A DNA stretch of 64,000 nucleotides from Shimazuella alba (GTDB lineage Bacteria; Bacillota; Bacilli; Thermoactinomycetales; Thermoactinomycetaceae): positions 62,001 to 126,000 of the forward strand of contig NZ_WUUL01000002.1 in NCBI RefSeq assembly GCF_009831235.1, read 5' to 3'. The notes under the pieces are model-generated. The model ran no database searches. It saw nothing but the letters and a program-made list of their open reading frames with translations, and was not told the DNA's origin. Positions 44,881-52,399 of this stretch are shown piece by piece. The position numbers and the translations under genes were made by a program. Positions within the stretch are counted from its first letter, which is position 1. Each line of letters starts with the position of its first letter.

Positions 44881-45420
44881 TTGGCAAATGTTCTCGTTCT
44901 CTGTAAGACATCCTTGAGCGACGAGGATCAGGAGAGGCATGAGCGGCTCTCTCGCAGTGCGGACAACTTCATCAATCTAGCAATGCTGATCCTCAATTTT
45001 TCCAACGTAGGCATCTCTACAAGTGAGTCCTTTCATGATCCATATCGGAACGCTAATCTAAAGCTGAGGCAACCGCTCGGTTCTGGTTTTGGATCACCTT
45101 GTGTCTCCGATTTTCGACATGCCTGGAAATCACTCTGATACCTATACGAAGTACAGAAAGCTGGCGAAGAAGTATCAACCCAAACTGAACGAGGAGATGA
45201 GGCAGAAGTTTGTAACACTTCTCGTTGAGGCGAAGTGGATCCTGTTCACTCTTCTGCGACTTCTCTGCATGCCACCTTCTTCAACGAGTCCTTATAAAGC
45301 TTAGGATTGCTGATGCTCCACTTTCATGGAAAACAGAATCCAATACAACACAGGAACAGGTCAAGACAAAGGTCGGCTACTACAATCCCAACAATCCTGA
45401 ACTGGTGATCTGGGGAAGTT
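44881..45420 (+). pseudogene. Eroded GC-rich gene of unknown family
   Basis: Successive open pieces in different frames: LVLCKTSLSDEDQERHERLSR with NFINLAMLILNFSNVGISTS at 44881-45138, YTKYRKLAKKYQPKLNEEMR with VTLLVEAKWILFTLL around 45140-45260, and TKVGYYNPNNPELVIWGS at the end (45370-45420). Shared GC-rich codon use and a terminator directly after suggest one gene of about 180 codons with frameshifts. Family not recognised. Confidence 0.45.
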
Positions 45421-45449
45421 GAATAACCTATCCTATCCTGTGGTAGGAT

Positions 45450-45480
45450 GATCTGGGTGGGAACCCAGATCATCACTTAT
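45450..45480 (+). terminator. Terminator after the eroded GC-rich gene
   Basis: GATCTGGGT (45450-45458) pairs with ACCCAGATC (45463-45471). A smaller hairpin, ATCCT-GTGGT-AGGAT, precedes it at 45434-45449. Confidence 0.7.
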
Positions 45481-45543
45481 TTCTTGACCTGTATTCTAGA
45501 ACGTAAATTCACATGATGCCAAATACTGTTTTATAACTGCTTT

Positions 45544-45722
45544 TTAGCTAAGGTCAAAGCTCTGTGGTCTAACATCGTAAACTTTTCCGTTTAAGGTGCG
45601 ATCCAAAATGCTGACATCGTATACTCGTGAGCGACGTTGGGGAAGGTTCTTTTCACCCACTATATCTGAAAAAATAATATCTGGACCATTCCGATTTATA
45701 GAAAAATGATGATCCGCTTCAT
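45544..45722 (-). pseudogene. Fragment of an unknown protein downstream of the peptide/regulator locus
   Basis: A start-less open piece of 58 codons on the minus strand ends VYDVSILDRTLNGKVYDVRP then QSFDLS at a TAA (45544-45546). Upstream it opens after an in-frame stop with DEADHHFSINRNGPDIIF. Coding-like but truncated at its 5' end. It lies downstream of the regulator and tiny ORFs on the same strand. Confidence 0.4.
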
Positions 45723-45860
45723 CCTAAACATATATCTCCTGTCTACAGCCTCTTACTCTCTTTACATGATATCTGGATTCTATTTATTATCATATTTTTC
45801 ATACGAAGAATACGACAAGAGAACTGTCCCCCTTGTCGTTCCTTTGTCGCAAATATATTC
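45715..45860. repeat. Dispersed segmental repeat, copy 1 (partner near 52400)
   Basis: The stretch ATCCTAAACATATATCTCCTGTCTACAG...CTC...ATGATATCTGGATTCTATT resembles 52400-52530 (ATCCTAATATCTTCTGTCTACAAC...CAATGATATCTGGATTCTATT). Both lead into a GACAAGAGA-type palindrome. The similarity suggests that a larger locus was duplicated and mostly lost. Confidence 0.55.
45812..45839. repeat. Dispersed palindromic repeat, copy 2
   Basis: ACGACAAGAGAACTGTCCCC-CTTGTCGT has ends ACGACAAG and CTTGTCGT that pair perfectly. It belongs to the same small repeat type as 35280-35306. Confidence 0.5.
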
Positions 45861-45906
45861 CGATTTAAGATAGCAACAAACACAAACATCCTAATATTTG
45901 TGACTA

Positions 45907-45966
45907 TCAAATAGAAACGAAATGCCAATGGTCTCCCGCAGGATCAGCAGCTCCACCACCGTACAT
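45907..45966 (-). CDS. Candidate leaderless signalling peptide MYGGGAADPAGDHWHFVSI (19 aa)
   Basis: The ATG at 45966 sits behind GAGAGGAGTTAGCTAATT and runs 19 codons to a TGA at 45907-45909. The first nine residues (MYGGGAADP) match the 12-codon ORF directly behind the regulator gene (MYGGGAGDP). Just upstream lies a duplicated scrap of the regulator's 3' end, so each tiny ORF follows the same regulator tail. RNPP regulators are bound by short peptides encoded next to them; Rgg partners (SHP, XIP precursors) are also tiny and leaderless. Function is inference. Confidence 0.45.
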   Translation of the reverse strand: MYGGGAADPAGDHWHFVSI

Positions 45967-45968
45967 AA

Positions 45969-46075
45969 TTAGCTAACTCCTCTCTCTAAGAGGTAGAACT
46001 TTGTCGCACATTTTTAAAGAAATTAATTTCATCTTGTAATGCATCATAGCAAGTACAAAGACTTGTGCCATGTTT
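45969..46075 (-). pseudogene. Duplicated 3' tail of the XRE-TPR regulator
   Basis: TSLCTCYDALQDEINFFKN (about 46065-46009) matches SSLCTCYDALQDNGNFLKY of the intact regulator. DNA similarity extends across the stop region into the start of the peptide ORF. This is all that remains of a second regulator copy, or the product of a tandem duplication of about 160 bases. Confidence 0.75.
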
Positions 46076-46085
46076 TTTTCATTGT

Positions 46086-46124
46086 CTAACTAATTTCAGG
46101 ATCACCAGCTCCACCACCATACAT
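46086..46124 (-). CDS. Tiny ORF behind the regulator, MYGGGAGDPEIS (12 aa)
   Basis: The ATG at 46124 is one base after the regulator stop (46126-46128), with GAGAGGGG nine bases upstream inside the regulator's last codons. It shares MYGGGA-DP with the 19-codon ORF at 45907-45966 and then diverges at the point where the duplicated tail begins. It therefore looks like a copy truncated at the duplication junction, and the 19-codon form is probably the complete one. Confidence 0.4.
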   Translation of the reverse strand: MYGGGAGDPEIS

Positions 46125-46125
46125 A

Positions 46126-47454
46126 TCAACTAACCCCTCTCTCTATACGATATAACTTTGTCGCATATTTTAAGAAATTACCATTATCTTGTAATGCATC
46201 ATAACAAGTACATAAACTAGAAATACTTTTGTTCACTAGTTCCTCAAAGGTATATTCCTTTGCTAATGCTTCTGCTTCAAGACAAAGAGGAACAGCCTGA
46301 TTATATTTATCCTGTTGGATATACCATTCCCCAAAAACTAACAATGATTGAACAAGCTGAAAGTTATCGTTATTTTTTCGGCAAATTTGGACAGATTGTT
46401 TGATTAATTGTTTCGCATCTTTCCATTGTTGTTTTCCAATCAATAATTTCGCAAAGTTAACAAATGCAAAAGGAAAAAGATGTTCCTTCCCTTGTAAACT
46501 AATTTCTAAATCTAGAGTCTTTCGATAATACCTTTCTGCTTTAGCTAAATCGCCTAAACTTTCATATATAATAGCTGTTTGTGTCCACAGCGTAAACAAA
46601 AAATGATAGCTTTTGTTTATCTTTGCTAACCGGATTCCTTTTTTGGCATGATCCAATGCACGCTCATTCATGCGTAGCTTGTTTAAGACACTTGCATATA
46701 TGGTATACATTTGAATAATGACGGACATGCGAAATTCCTTTTCAATTGATAGGTTATTTTGTAGATGGTTCTCCAGTACTTCGAGACAGAGAATAGATTT
46801 TTCTAGTAAGTTCAACCGTTCTAAATAAATGCTTTTATTGAGCAAAAGCAAACTATAGTAAAATCCGTGGTTTTCGTGCTCAACATAACATTCCAAGCCT
46901 TTTTTAGTATAATGTAAAGCTTGATAAAACTGGTCACGATGATAGTAAACTACACCTAAGTCCAAATAACACCTTGATATCAGATTGTCGACCATTAACT
47001 CTGGTTGCATTTCAGCGATCCGAATTGCTTGTAGAATACTATCCTGAGCTAAACCTAACTCCTTCTTTCTAAGGTGATACTTCGACTCGATATGATAAAA
47101 GAACGGCTGTAAAATCGGAATACTCTCGATTTGTTCCTCTTGATTCAACTTCTTTAAATCATCAAATGCTTTTTCTGGATTAGCAAGCAAAATTTCCTCA
47201 ATATCTTCTAACTGTTCTTTCAAAGCAATTATTTTCTTATCTGCTTCATTTACCATGCCAAACAAAATTCCTTTGCCTAATGTCTCCGCATAATACTGAT
47301 ATTTTTCTAAACTAACTGTTGGCATTCCCCGTTCAATTAAACTAATCGTCGTTCCGCCTAAAGCGATTTCCTCGGCCAGCCGCTCGATACTCTTCCCTAA
47401 TTTTCTTCGCTCCGCGCGTAAAATCCCACCAATCCGAACGAGATCTACCAACAC
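46126..47454 (-). CDS. XRE-family regulator with TPR domain (RNPP type)
   Basis: A 442-residue protein. Residues 1-65 form an XRE helix-turn-helix (LRAERRKLGKSIERLAEEIA, GGTTISLIERGMPTVSLEKY). The rest is helical repeat: LISRCYLDLGVVYYHRDQFYQALHYTKKGLE near 160, LFTLWTQTAIIYESLGDLAKAERYYRKTLDLE near 290. Length and layout match peptide-responsive regulators of the Rap-NprR-PlcR-PrgX group (NprR about 420). GTG start after AGGAGGAATGA. It faces a divergent three-gene operon at 47645 and is followed by tiny ORFs. Confidence 0.85.
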   Translation of the reverse strand: MLVDLVRIGGILRAERRKLGKSIERLAEEIALGGTTISLIERGMPTVSLEKYQYYAETLGKGILFGMVNEADKKIIALKEQLEDIEEILLANPEKAFDDLKKLNQEEQIESIPILQPFFYHIESKYHLRKKELGLAQDSILQAIRIAEMQPELMVDNLISRCYLDLGVVYYHRDQFYQALHYTKKGLECYVEHENHGFYYSLLLLNKSIYLERLNLLEKSILCLEVLENHLQNNLSIEKEFRMSVIIQMYTIYASVLNKLRMNERALDHAKKGIRLAKINKSYHFLFTLWTQTAIIYESLGDLAKAERYYRKTLDLEISLQGKEHLFPFAFVNFAKLLIGKQQWKDAKQLIKQSVQICRKNNDNFQLVQSLLVFGEWYIQQDKYNQAVPLCLEAEALAKEYTFEELVNKSISSLCTCYDALQDNGNFLKYATKLYRIERGVS

Positions 47455-47644
47455 TCATTCCTCCTACGGTAGAAATATCATTATCTACTGTTTATTCTCC
47501 CAATTATAGGTATAACATTGTGAAAATTAGGAAGTCAACCGTATCTTTATCAAAAATTTCGGATTAGTAAAAATATGATACCCATATTAAAATAAAGCCA
47601 AGAAATTATGAAATTTGCTTATCGAGCAAGCAAAGGAGATAGAC

Positions 47645-47848
47645 ATGAATTTGACGTTAAAAATCGAAGGAGACAGCAAAGTAGTTCGTGATTTTATTCA
47701 CTATATTCGCAAGGACGAACGGTATGTTTTTTATTCTCGAGCTAAATATTTATTTTCTCCAGAGGGGGGTCTAGTAGAATTTGTTTTTGCTGGGAGGGAA
47801 GCTGGTGGAGCTGACACAGATGAAGCTGGTAGGAAAAGAATTAGCTAG
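47645..47848 (+). CDS. Small hypothetical protein (67 aa), first gene of the divergent operon
   Basis: The ATG at 47645 follows AAAGGAGATAGAC. The product, MNLTLKIEGDSKVVRDFIHY then KDERYVFYSRAKYLFSPEGG, has a strand-helix-strand look and a basic end. No family recognised. It overlaps the next gene by 47 bases in another frame. It lies 190 bases from the regulator start, on the opposite strand, so it may be a target of the regulator. Confidence 0.6.
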   Translation: MNLTLKIEGDSKVVRDFIHYIRKDERYVFYSRAKYLFSPEGGLVEFVFAGREAGGADTDEAGRKRIS

Positions 47849-48185
47849 GTATTTGGTCTATAGCTGCGAACACGATGATTATGTTACCCGCATGGATCAT
47901 TTTCGCTTGGCAACTTCTCGCTATTCGCTCATTGAGTCAATCTACTCCCTCTATCAAACTGGAGGTGCAGTGTCTCCCCAACGTACAAAATCGATCCAGC
48001 TAACTGACTATCGAATAGAAGAACTATGTGCTTTTATCCGTACCAAAGAAATTCAAGAAGTCAAAGACCTTCACACTTCGATGATCCGAGATATCGCTAC
48101 TTTTGATCTAGAAAAAATTCATCAAATGGAGCAGTACATAGAACAATTACTAGCTGACTTACAAGAAGGAGGGATAACCAGTTGA
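47802..48185 (+). CDS. Hypothetical helical protein (127 aa), second gene of the divergent operon
   Basis: The GTG at 47802 sits six bases after GGGAGG; an ATG at 47820 is the alternative. The product has KLVGKELARYLVYSCEHDDYV, a middle SRYSLIESIYSLYQTGG and a long helix IQEVKDLHTSMIRDIATFDLE. No known domain. Its TGA overlaps the ATG of the third gene. Confidence 0.6.
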   Translation: MVELTQMKLVGKELARYLVYSCEHDDYVTRMDHFRLATSRYSLIESIYSLYQTGGAVSPQRTKSIQLTDYRIEELCAFIRTKEIQEVKDLHTSMIRDIATFDLEKIHQMEQYIEQLLADLQEGGITS

Positions 48186-48367
48186 TGGAGACAACAAAAA
48201 TTACATATGTAACCTTAGAAACAGAAAACGGAACTATCACACTGGAACTTTTACATGCGGTTGAAACGCAGATTGATATTCATATCGTAGAAGTGAAAGG
48301 TACGAGCTATGATATATTTGCAACTCCAAGTAATTCTTTGGAAGTACATTTAGGAAACATGGTGTAA
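48185..48367 (+). CDS. Hypothetical protein (60 aa), third gene of the divergent operon
   Basis: METTKITYVTLETENGTITL and then HAVETQIDIHIVEVKGTSYD suggest a small beta-rich protein. The start overlaps the previous stop as TGATG, so translation is coupled. A fragment with GTSYDIFANP recurs at 52193-52261, evidence that the operon once existed twice. Function unknown. Confidence 0.6.
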   Translation: METTKITYVTLETENGTITLELLHAVETQIDIHIVEVKGTSYDIFATPSNSLEVHLGNMV

Positions 48368-48389
48368 ATCAATATAATCGCTAATAAAT

Positions 48390-48419
48390 AAGGGACTGTT
48401 TATTTATAACAGTCCCTTA
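48390..48419 (+). terminator. Terminator of the three-gene operon
   Basis: AAGGGACTGTT and AACAGTCCCTT form a perfect 11-bp stem 23 bases after the third stop; only a weak T tract follows. Confidence 0.75.
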
Positions 48420-48466
48420 CTATTTCCCCAGAATCTCTCACGATTTTATTCAAAAACATCTCCCTT

Positions 48467-48590
48467 TTGACTACTCCCCACGTATGAATACGGGGGATTC
48501 TTAGGACGGTAGCCTCATGACCATTTCCTTACTAAGCTAACCCCGTGAACCCCACGGTTTCGATATCCCATGAATCATATAGTGTATCTT
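48467..48590 (-). mobile_element. IS200/IS605-like right-end remnant (copy C)
   Basis: On the minus strand: AACCGTGGGGTTCACGGGGTTAGCTTAGTAA, then GTCCTAAGAATCCCCC and the hairpin CCCCCGTATTCATACGTGGGG, ending GGAGTAGTCAA at 48467. This matches the right ends of copies A and B. The left part is absent, so only the end survives. Confidence 0.6.
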
Positions 48591-48721
48591 TTTGTTTATT
48601 TTGCCTATTTGTTCTTCAGGCATGCAGAATAATAGAAAATACAAAAAAAGTATAATTGTATTTTTGTGCCTCCCTCTTCAGACTTAATAGATCTGAAGGG
48701 GGAGATCACTCTTATGGGCAG

Positions 48722-49312
48722 TTATCCAGTAAACATTCCTTCGGTCATTCCGTAGATCGCCATGTCATGCCAACCATCCGCACACCACATATCCTCCTTG
48801 CGAACACCTTCACGTGCGAATCCCAGTTTCTCGAAACAACGACGAGATGCGTGGTTCTTCATGGAGACATCCGCTTCTAGTCGATGAAATCCAGCCTCCT
48901 CAAAGGCCCACTTCATCACCGCATGTATCGCAGCACAGGCAATTCCCTTCTTCTGAAAATCGGGACTGACAGCAATTCGACTGATTGTAGCATGATTGTG
49001 AAAAGAAGAGATGTCCATAAGCGAGATCATGCCCACGATCTGATCATTCTCATCTGCAATCATCCATGGAAACCTGTTGCCGTTCTGGCACTCATCGATC
49101 CTCCGTTCCAGATGATCCTTCGCCCTCGCGATACTGTCAATGACTGCATTGCCCCTGTAGTAAGGATACCAGAGCTTCGAATGCCCAAGAGAACCGTAAA
49201 AATCATTCACCCGGTTGAGTGAATATGGAATGAGGGTATAACCGTTGTTGGTGTGGAGGACAAGTTCTCCATTCAGGAACTGTTTGCCCGTAGGAAGCTT
49301 CAGCTTGTTCAC
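48722..49312 (-). CDS. GNAT-family N-acetyltransferase (RimJ/RimL-like)
   Basis: A 196-residue acetyltransferase. The acetyl-CoA loop is in ISRIAVSPDFQKKGIACAAI (about residue 115), followed by MKWAFEEAGFHRLEADVSMKNHASRRCFEKLGFAREG, the C-terminal half typical of RimJ/RimL enzymes that modify N-termini or small molecules. GTG start behind GGAGTTACTA. Another GC-rich single gene in this block. Confidence 0.88.
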   Translation of the reverse strand: MNKLKLPTGKQFLNGELVLHTNNGYTLIPYSLNRVNDFYGSLGHSKLWYPYYRGNAVIDSIARAKDHLERRIDECQNGNRFPWMIADENDQIVGMISLMDISSFHNHATISRIAVSPDFQKKGIACAAIHAVMKWAFEEAGFHRLEADVSMKNHASRRCFEKLGFAREGVRKEDMWCADGWHDMAIYGMTEGMFTG

Positions 49313-49549
49313 TAGTAACTCCGTTTATAAAGAGTGCTGAATTTTTTGCAAATAATATTATATATCACAGACTTAAAATGTGTTATAAGGTATAGAAAAA
49401 CCTAAGATAGTTGCAAAATCAACCACCCAAAAACATATATCTTTCCATTCGCTCGTTACGCAAACTTTGTTCCAATATGCGCAATTTCTATCGTTCTCCC
49501 AGAATGACCTTCTACTCCACTCGTTTCCAGAAAAAAATGAATCAAAGTA

Positions 49550-49606
49550 TTGACACTGTCATCTACTTGGTAATATTATGTAGAAGTATTCAGTTATACT
49601 AAGTAG
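49550..49606 (+). promoter_or_regulatory. padR promoter and operator (second locus)
   Basis: TTGACA (49550-49555) and TATTAT (49574-49579) are 18 bases apart. CTACTT (49563-49568) and AAGTAG (49601-49606) form an inverted repeat around the -10. A near copy stands before the padR ghost: TTGACA at 50128-50133, TATTAT at 50152-50157. Confidence 0.7.
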
Positions 49607-49619
49607 AGAGGTGCTCGTT

Positions 49620-49952
49620 TTGGAAAATTTGACAGAGATGCTAAAGGGAGTTCTAGAGGGGTGTGTCCTAGAAATCATCAGCCGTAAAGAAACGTATGGC
49701 TACGAGATCGTGAAAAAGTTGAATTCCTTAGGCTTTGAAGATGTTGTCGAAGGGACAGTATATACGATATTGCTCAGACTGGAAAAAAAGAAGCTAGTCG
49801 AAATTCAGAAGAAGCCTTCGGAAATGGGACCACCACGGAAATTCTACACACTGAACACTGCGGGACAAAATCAACTCCAATCCTTTTGGCTTAAATGGGA
49901 TTTTATCGCATCAAAAATGAATGAATTAAAGAAGAGTTATAGTGGACAATAA
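49620..49952 (+). CDS. PadR-family transcriptional regulator
   Basis: A 110-residue repressor, closely alike to the one at 21919: LTEMLKGVLEGCVLEIISRK, TYGYEIVKKLNSLGFEDVVE, then GPPRKFYTLNTAGQNQL. The TTG at 49620 is the start by comparison with its paralogue (AGAGAGGTGCTCGTT upstream). Followed by a deleted second copy, a DUF1048 gene and a serine hydrolase. Ligand unknown; phenolic or drug-like compounds are typical for PadR. Confidence 0.92.
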   Translation: MENLTEMLKGVLEGCVLEIISRKETYGYEIVKKLNSLGFEDVVEGTVYTILLRLEKKKLVEIQKKPSEMGPPRKFYTLNTAGQNQLQSFWLKWDFIASKMNELKKSYSGQ

Positions 49953-50187
49953 TATGTTTTCGATAGAAAAATGCAAACAGGAAAAAGCCGAGTATTAAGA
50001 TTATAAAAACAGACAAAGGATATAGGCGGGGCAAAAAACAACTGAGCTCAGCCATACACAAAAAGCTTAGAAAAGAAAAATAACGAAATCACATATGCAA
50101 CCCTTTCAAAAAAAATAAATCAGACTATTGACAGTATCATCTACTTAGTATTATTATGTAGAAGTACTAAGTGTTACAGAGTAGAAA

Positions 50188-50283
50188 GGTGCTCACATTG
50201 TAAAATCTGACCGCCCCGAAAGAAATCAACTTCAAACCTTTTGGTGTAAATGGAATTTTATCTCATCTAAAAATGAATGAATA
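50188..50283 (+). pseudogene. PadR ghost copy with internal deletion
   Basis: AAAGGTGCTCACATTGTAAAATCTGAC copies the start of the padR at 49620 (GAGGTGCTCGTTTTGGAAAATTTGAC). After about 10 further bases it jumps to CAACTTCAAACCTTTTGG and the end of the gene. Roughly 240 bases are missing, and the start TTG is followed by a stop. The duplicated promoter in front is well kept and now reads straight into the DUF1048 gene. Confidence 0.75.
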
Positions 50284-50297
50284 AAAGGAGAATTAGA

Positions 50298-50663
50298 ATG
50301 GAAAATATTTTTGCGACCTTTAAAAGATGGAAACAAGAAAAAGCAGAATATAGAAATTACAAAAAACGGATTGGTGATTTGCCAAAAGATTATCAGATTG
50401 TGATGGAAGAGATTGAGAATTTCTTATGGAGTTCTGCATCCAACCATGACTCTGCTATGGTCATGTTTAGTATGCTAAAAGATATACTGGAATTTTTTGA
50501 AACAAACGCACAAGAGGGAATGGATGTGATGGATGTAGTGGGACAGGATGTGGGAGGTTTTTGCGATGACCTGTTGCATGAGCTTCAAGGGCAAACCTGG
50601 ATCGGGAAAAGAAAAGAACAATTGAGCGAAAACATTCGTAAAAAACTTGGTAAAAAACAGTAG
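50298..50663 (+). CDS. DUF1048 protein
   Basis: The ATG at 50298 follows AAAGGAGAATTAGA, giving 121 residues. IGDLPKDYQIVMEEIENFLW and VMDVVGQDVGGFCDDLLHEL are the family landmarks shared with the three copies at 20876-21906. It is transcribed from the promoter left by the padR ghost. Function unknown. Confidence 0.85.
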   Translation: MENIFATFKRWKQEKAEYRNYKKRIGDLPKDYQIVMEEIENFLWSSASNHDSAMVMFSMLKDILEFFETNAQEGMDVMDVVGQDVGGFCDDLLHELQGQTWIGKRKEQLSENIRKKLGKKQ

Positions 50664-50887
50664 GAAAGAATCGTTACTTTTGAAGCAACAGAGTAAAAAG
50701 CGATACTAAAAGTGTTATCAGTGATTGGTTCAAAAGAGAAAAAATTATTTGATACATCGAACATAGATTTCCCAGCATGAATAACAAGCTGAAACAATCG
50801 GACTTGAAAAAAGTATAGAGAGAAATCCAACGCAAAAGAAAACAGCATAATTAAACAGAAAATTACGATAAAAAGGAGAAATTCATA

Positions 50888-52117
50888 ATGACACAAAACA
50901 ACAAAGGCTTCTCCGAAACAGGGCTGCGCAAAATGCGTGAGGTGCTGGCACGACATGTTGATTCCGGAAAGATTCCCGGGTTCGTCGCATTAGTAAGCCG
51001 GAACGGGGAGACACACGTCGAAGCGCTTGGCACGATGAGACATGATGGAGGGGCGCCGATGCGCCGGGACACGATCTTCCGAATGGCGTCCACTTCCAAG
51101 ATTCTCGCAGTCGCACCGGTAATGGTCCTACTCGATGAGTGCAAGCTGCATTTGGATGACCCAGTAGACACCTGGCTGCCCGAACTCGCTAACCGTCAGG
51201 TACTGAAACGACCAGACGGTCCGCTGGACGAAACCGTGCCCGCACGTCGTCCCATCACTGTACGGGACCTGTTGACCTCTACGTTCGGACTCGGAGTGGA
51301 TCATTCGTTGCTGGGCTCCCCAATCATGAATGCGTTCTTCGGGAGTGGGCTATTCGACACGCCAGGGCAGGATTTGCCCGATCCGGATGAGTATATGCGC
51401 CGCCTGAGCACACTACCGCTGATCTACCAGCCCGGAGAACGATGGCAGTACCACCTCAGCAACGAAGTGCTTGGAGTACTTGTTGCGAGGGTCACAGGTC
51501 AGACGTTCGAAACGTTCCTGCGTGAACGCATTCTCGATCCGCTGGGGATGAAGGACACCGGCTTTTACGTGCCCGAGAGCAAGATTCACAGGCTGCCTCC
51601 TGCTTATATACCTGATCCCCAGACTGGAGAGCTTAACGTGTGGGACGAAGCCGCAGGCGGACGCTATAGCAAACCTCGAGCATTCCAAGCTGGCGGTGGC
51701 GGGCTGCTCTCCACCGTCGACGATTATCACGCGTATTTGCAAATGCTGCTGAACCAAGGGATACACGGGAACAAACGAATCCTGTCCCGCCCCGCAGTCC
51801 AGTTGATGACCACCAACCGCCTCACTCCCGAACAACAAGCATTCCGAGACGAATTGGCCAAAAATAACGTCCATTTGTCACACGGTCAAGGGCAGCACGG
51901 CGGCTGGGGATTCGGGATGGCAGTGCGCACCTACCGCGGAGACTACGCGTCCATCGGTCAGTTCGGCTGGGATGGCGGAAGCGGCACTTCGGCTTACGCC
52001 GACCCGGACAAACAGCTTACCGGACTCCTGCTCACTCAGGTTGGGATGTCCACTCCAGATTCAGCACGGCTTATCCACGACTTCTGGACCATGGTCTACC
52101 AGGCAATCGAAGATTAA
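50888..52117 (+). CDS. Serine hydrolase, class C beta-lactamase / family VIII esterase-like
   Basis: A 409-residue protein without signal peptide, so cytoplasmic. The nucleophile motif is STSK in FRMASTSKILAV (about residue 58), the tyrosine motif lies in RWQYHLSNEVLGVLVARVTG (about 190), and a KTG-like HGG is in GQHGGWGFGM near the end. The pattern fits EstB-type esterases rather than true beta-lactamases. ATG behind AAAAGGAGAAATTCATA. GC-rich compared with the core. A truncated paralogue is at 15119-15572. Confidence 0.88.
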   Translation: MTQNNKGFSETGLRKMREVLARHVDSGKIPGFVALVSRNGETHVEALGTMRHDGGAPMRRDTIFRMASTSKILAVAPVMVLLDECKLHLDDPVDTWLPELANRQVLKRPDGPLDETVPARRPITVRDLLTSTFGLGVDHSLLGSPIMNAFFGSGLFDTPGQDLPDPDEYMRRLSTLPLIYQPGERWQYHLSNEVLGVLVARVTGQTFETFLRERILDPLGMKDTGFYVPESKIHRLPPAYIPDPQTGELNVWDEAAGGRYSKPRAFQAGGGGLLSTVDDYHAYLQMLLNQGIHGNKRILSRPAVQLMTTNRLTPEQQAFRDELAKNNVHLSHGQGQHGGWGFGMAVRTYRGDYASIGQFGWDGGSGTSAYADPDKQLTGLLLTQVGMSTPDSARLIHDFWTMVYQAIED

Positions 52118-52149
52118 TACCGATCCTCTTAGCCTACAACAATCAATGT

Positions 52150-52190
52150 TAAAAAAGACCGATCCGAAATAGATATCGGTCTTTTTTTCA
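52150..52190 (+). terminator. Terminator of the serine hydrolase gene
   Basis: AAAAAAGACCGAT (52151-52163) pairs with ATCGGTCTTTTTTT (52176-52189), with a T run. Similar to the hairpin beside the paralogous remnant at 15011-15052. Confidence 0.85.
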
Positions 52191-52192
52191 AA

Positions 52193-52261
52193 ACACAGCT
52201 TGATGATCAAATCATACAGGTGGTAGGTACTAGCTATGATATATTTGCAAACCCCACATAA
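52193..52261 (+). pseudogene. Fragment of the third small-operon protein
   Basis: TQLDDQIIQVVGTSYDIFANPT then TAA matches the C-terminal part of the 60-residue protein at 48185 (TQIDIHIVEVKGTSYDIFATPS). No start or upstream genes of the operon remain. Confidence 0.7.
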
Positions 52262-52399
52262 TAGGTAAAAATAAACACCCCGTTTTCCCTGCATACATAA
52301 AGGAGATCAATACCATTAGGGGATAATACCAAGAAATAGTCTTTTCTCTCTTCTAATAATTCTTAAGAATTCATGATTTATAGAATGATCCTCTGTATC

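Noticed and set aside
48656-48710. Hairpin CTCCCTCTTCAGA...TCTGAAGGGGGAG as terminator of the GNAT gene
   Set aside because: On the minus strand it is followed by A-rich and not T-rich sequence, so it lacks the mark of an intrinsic terminator.
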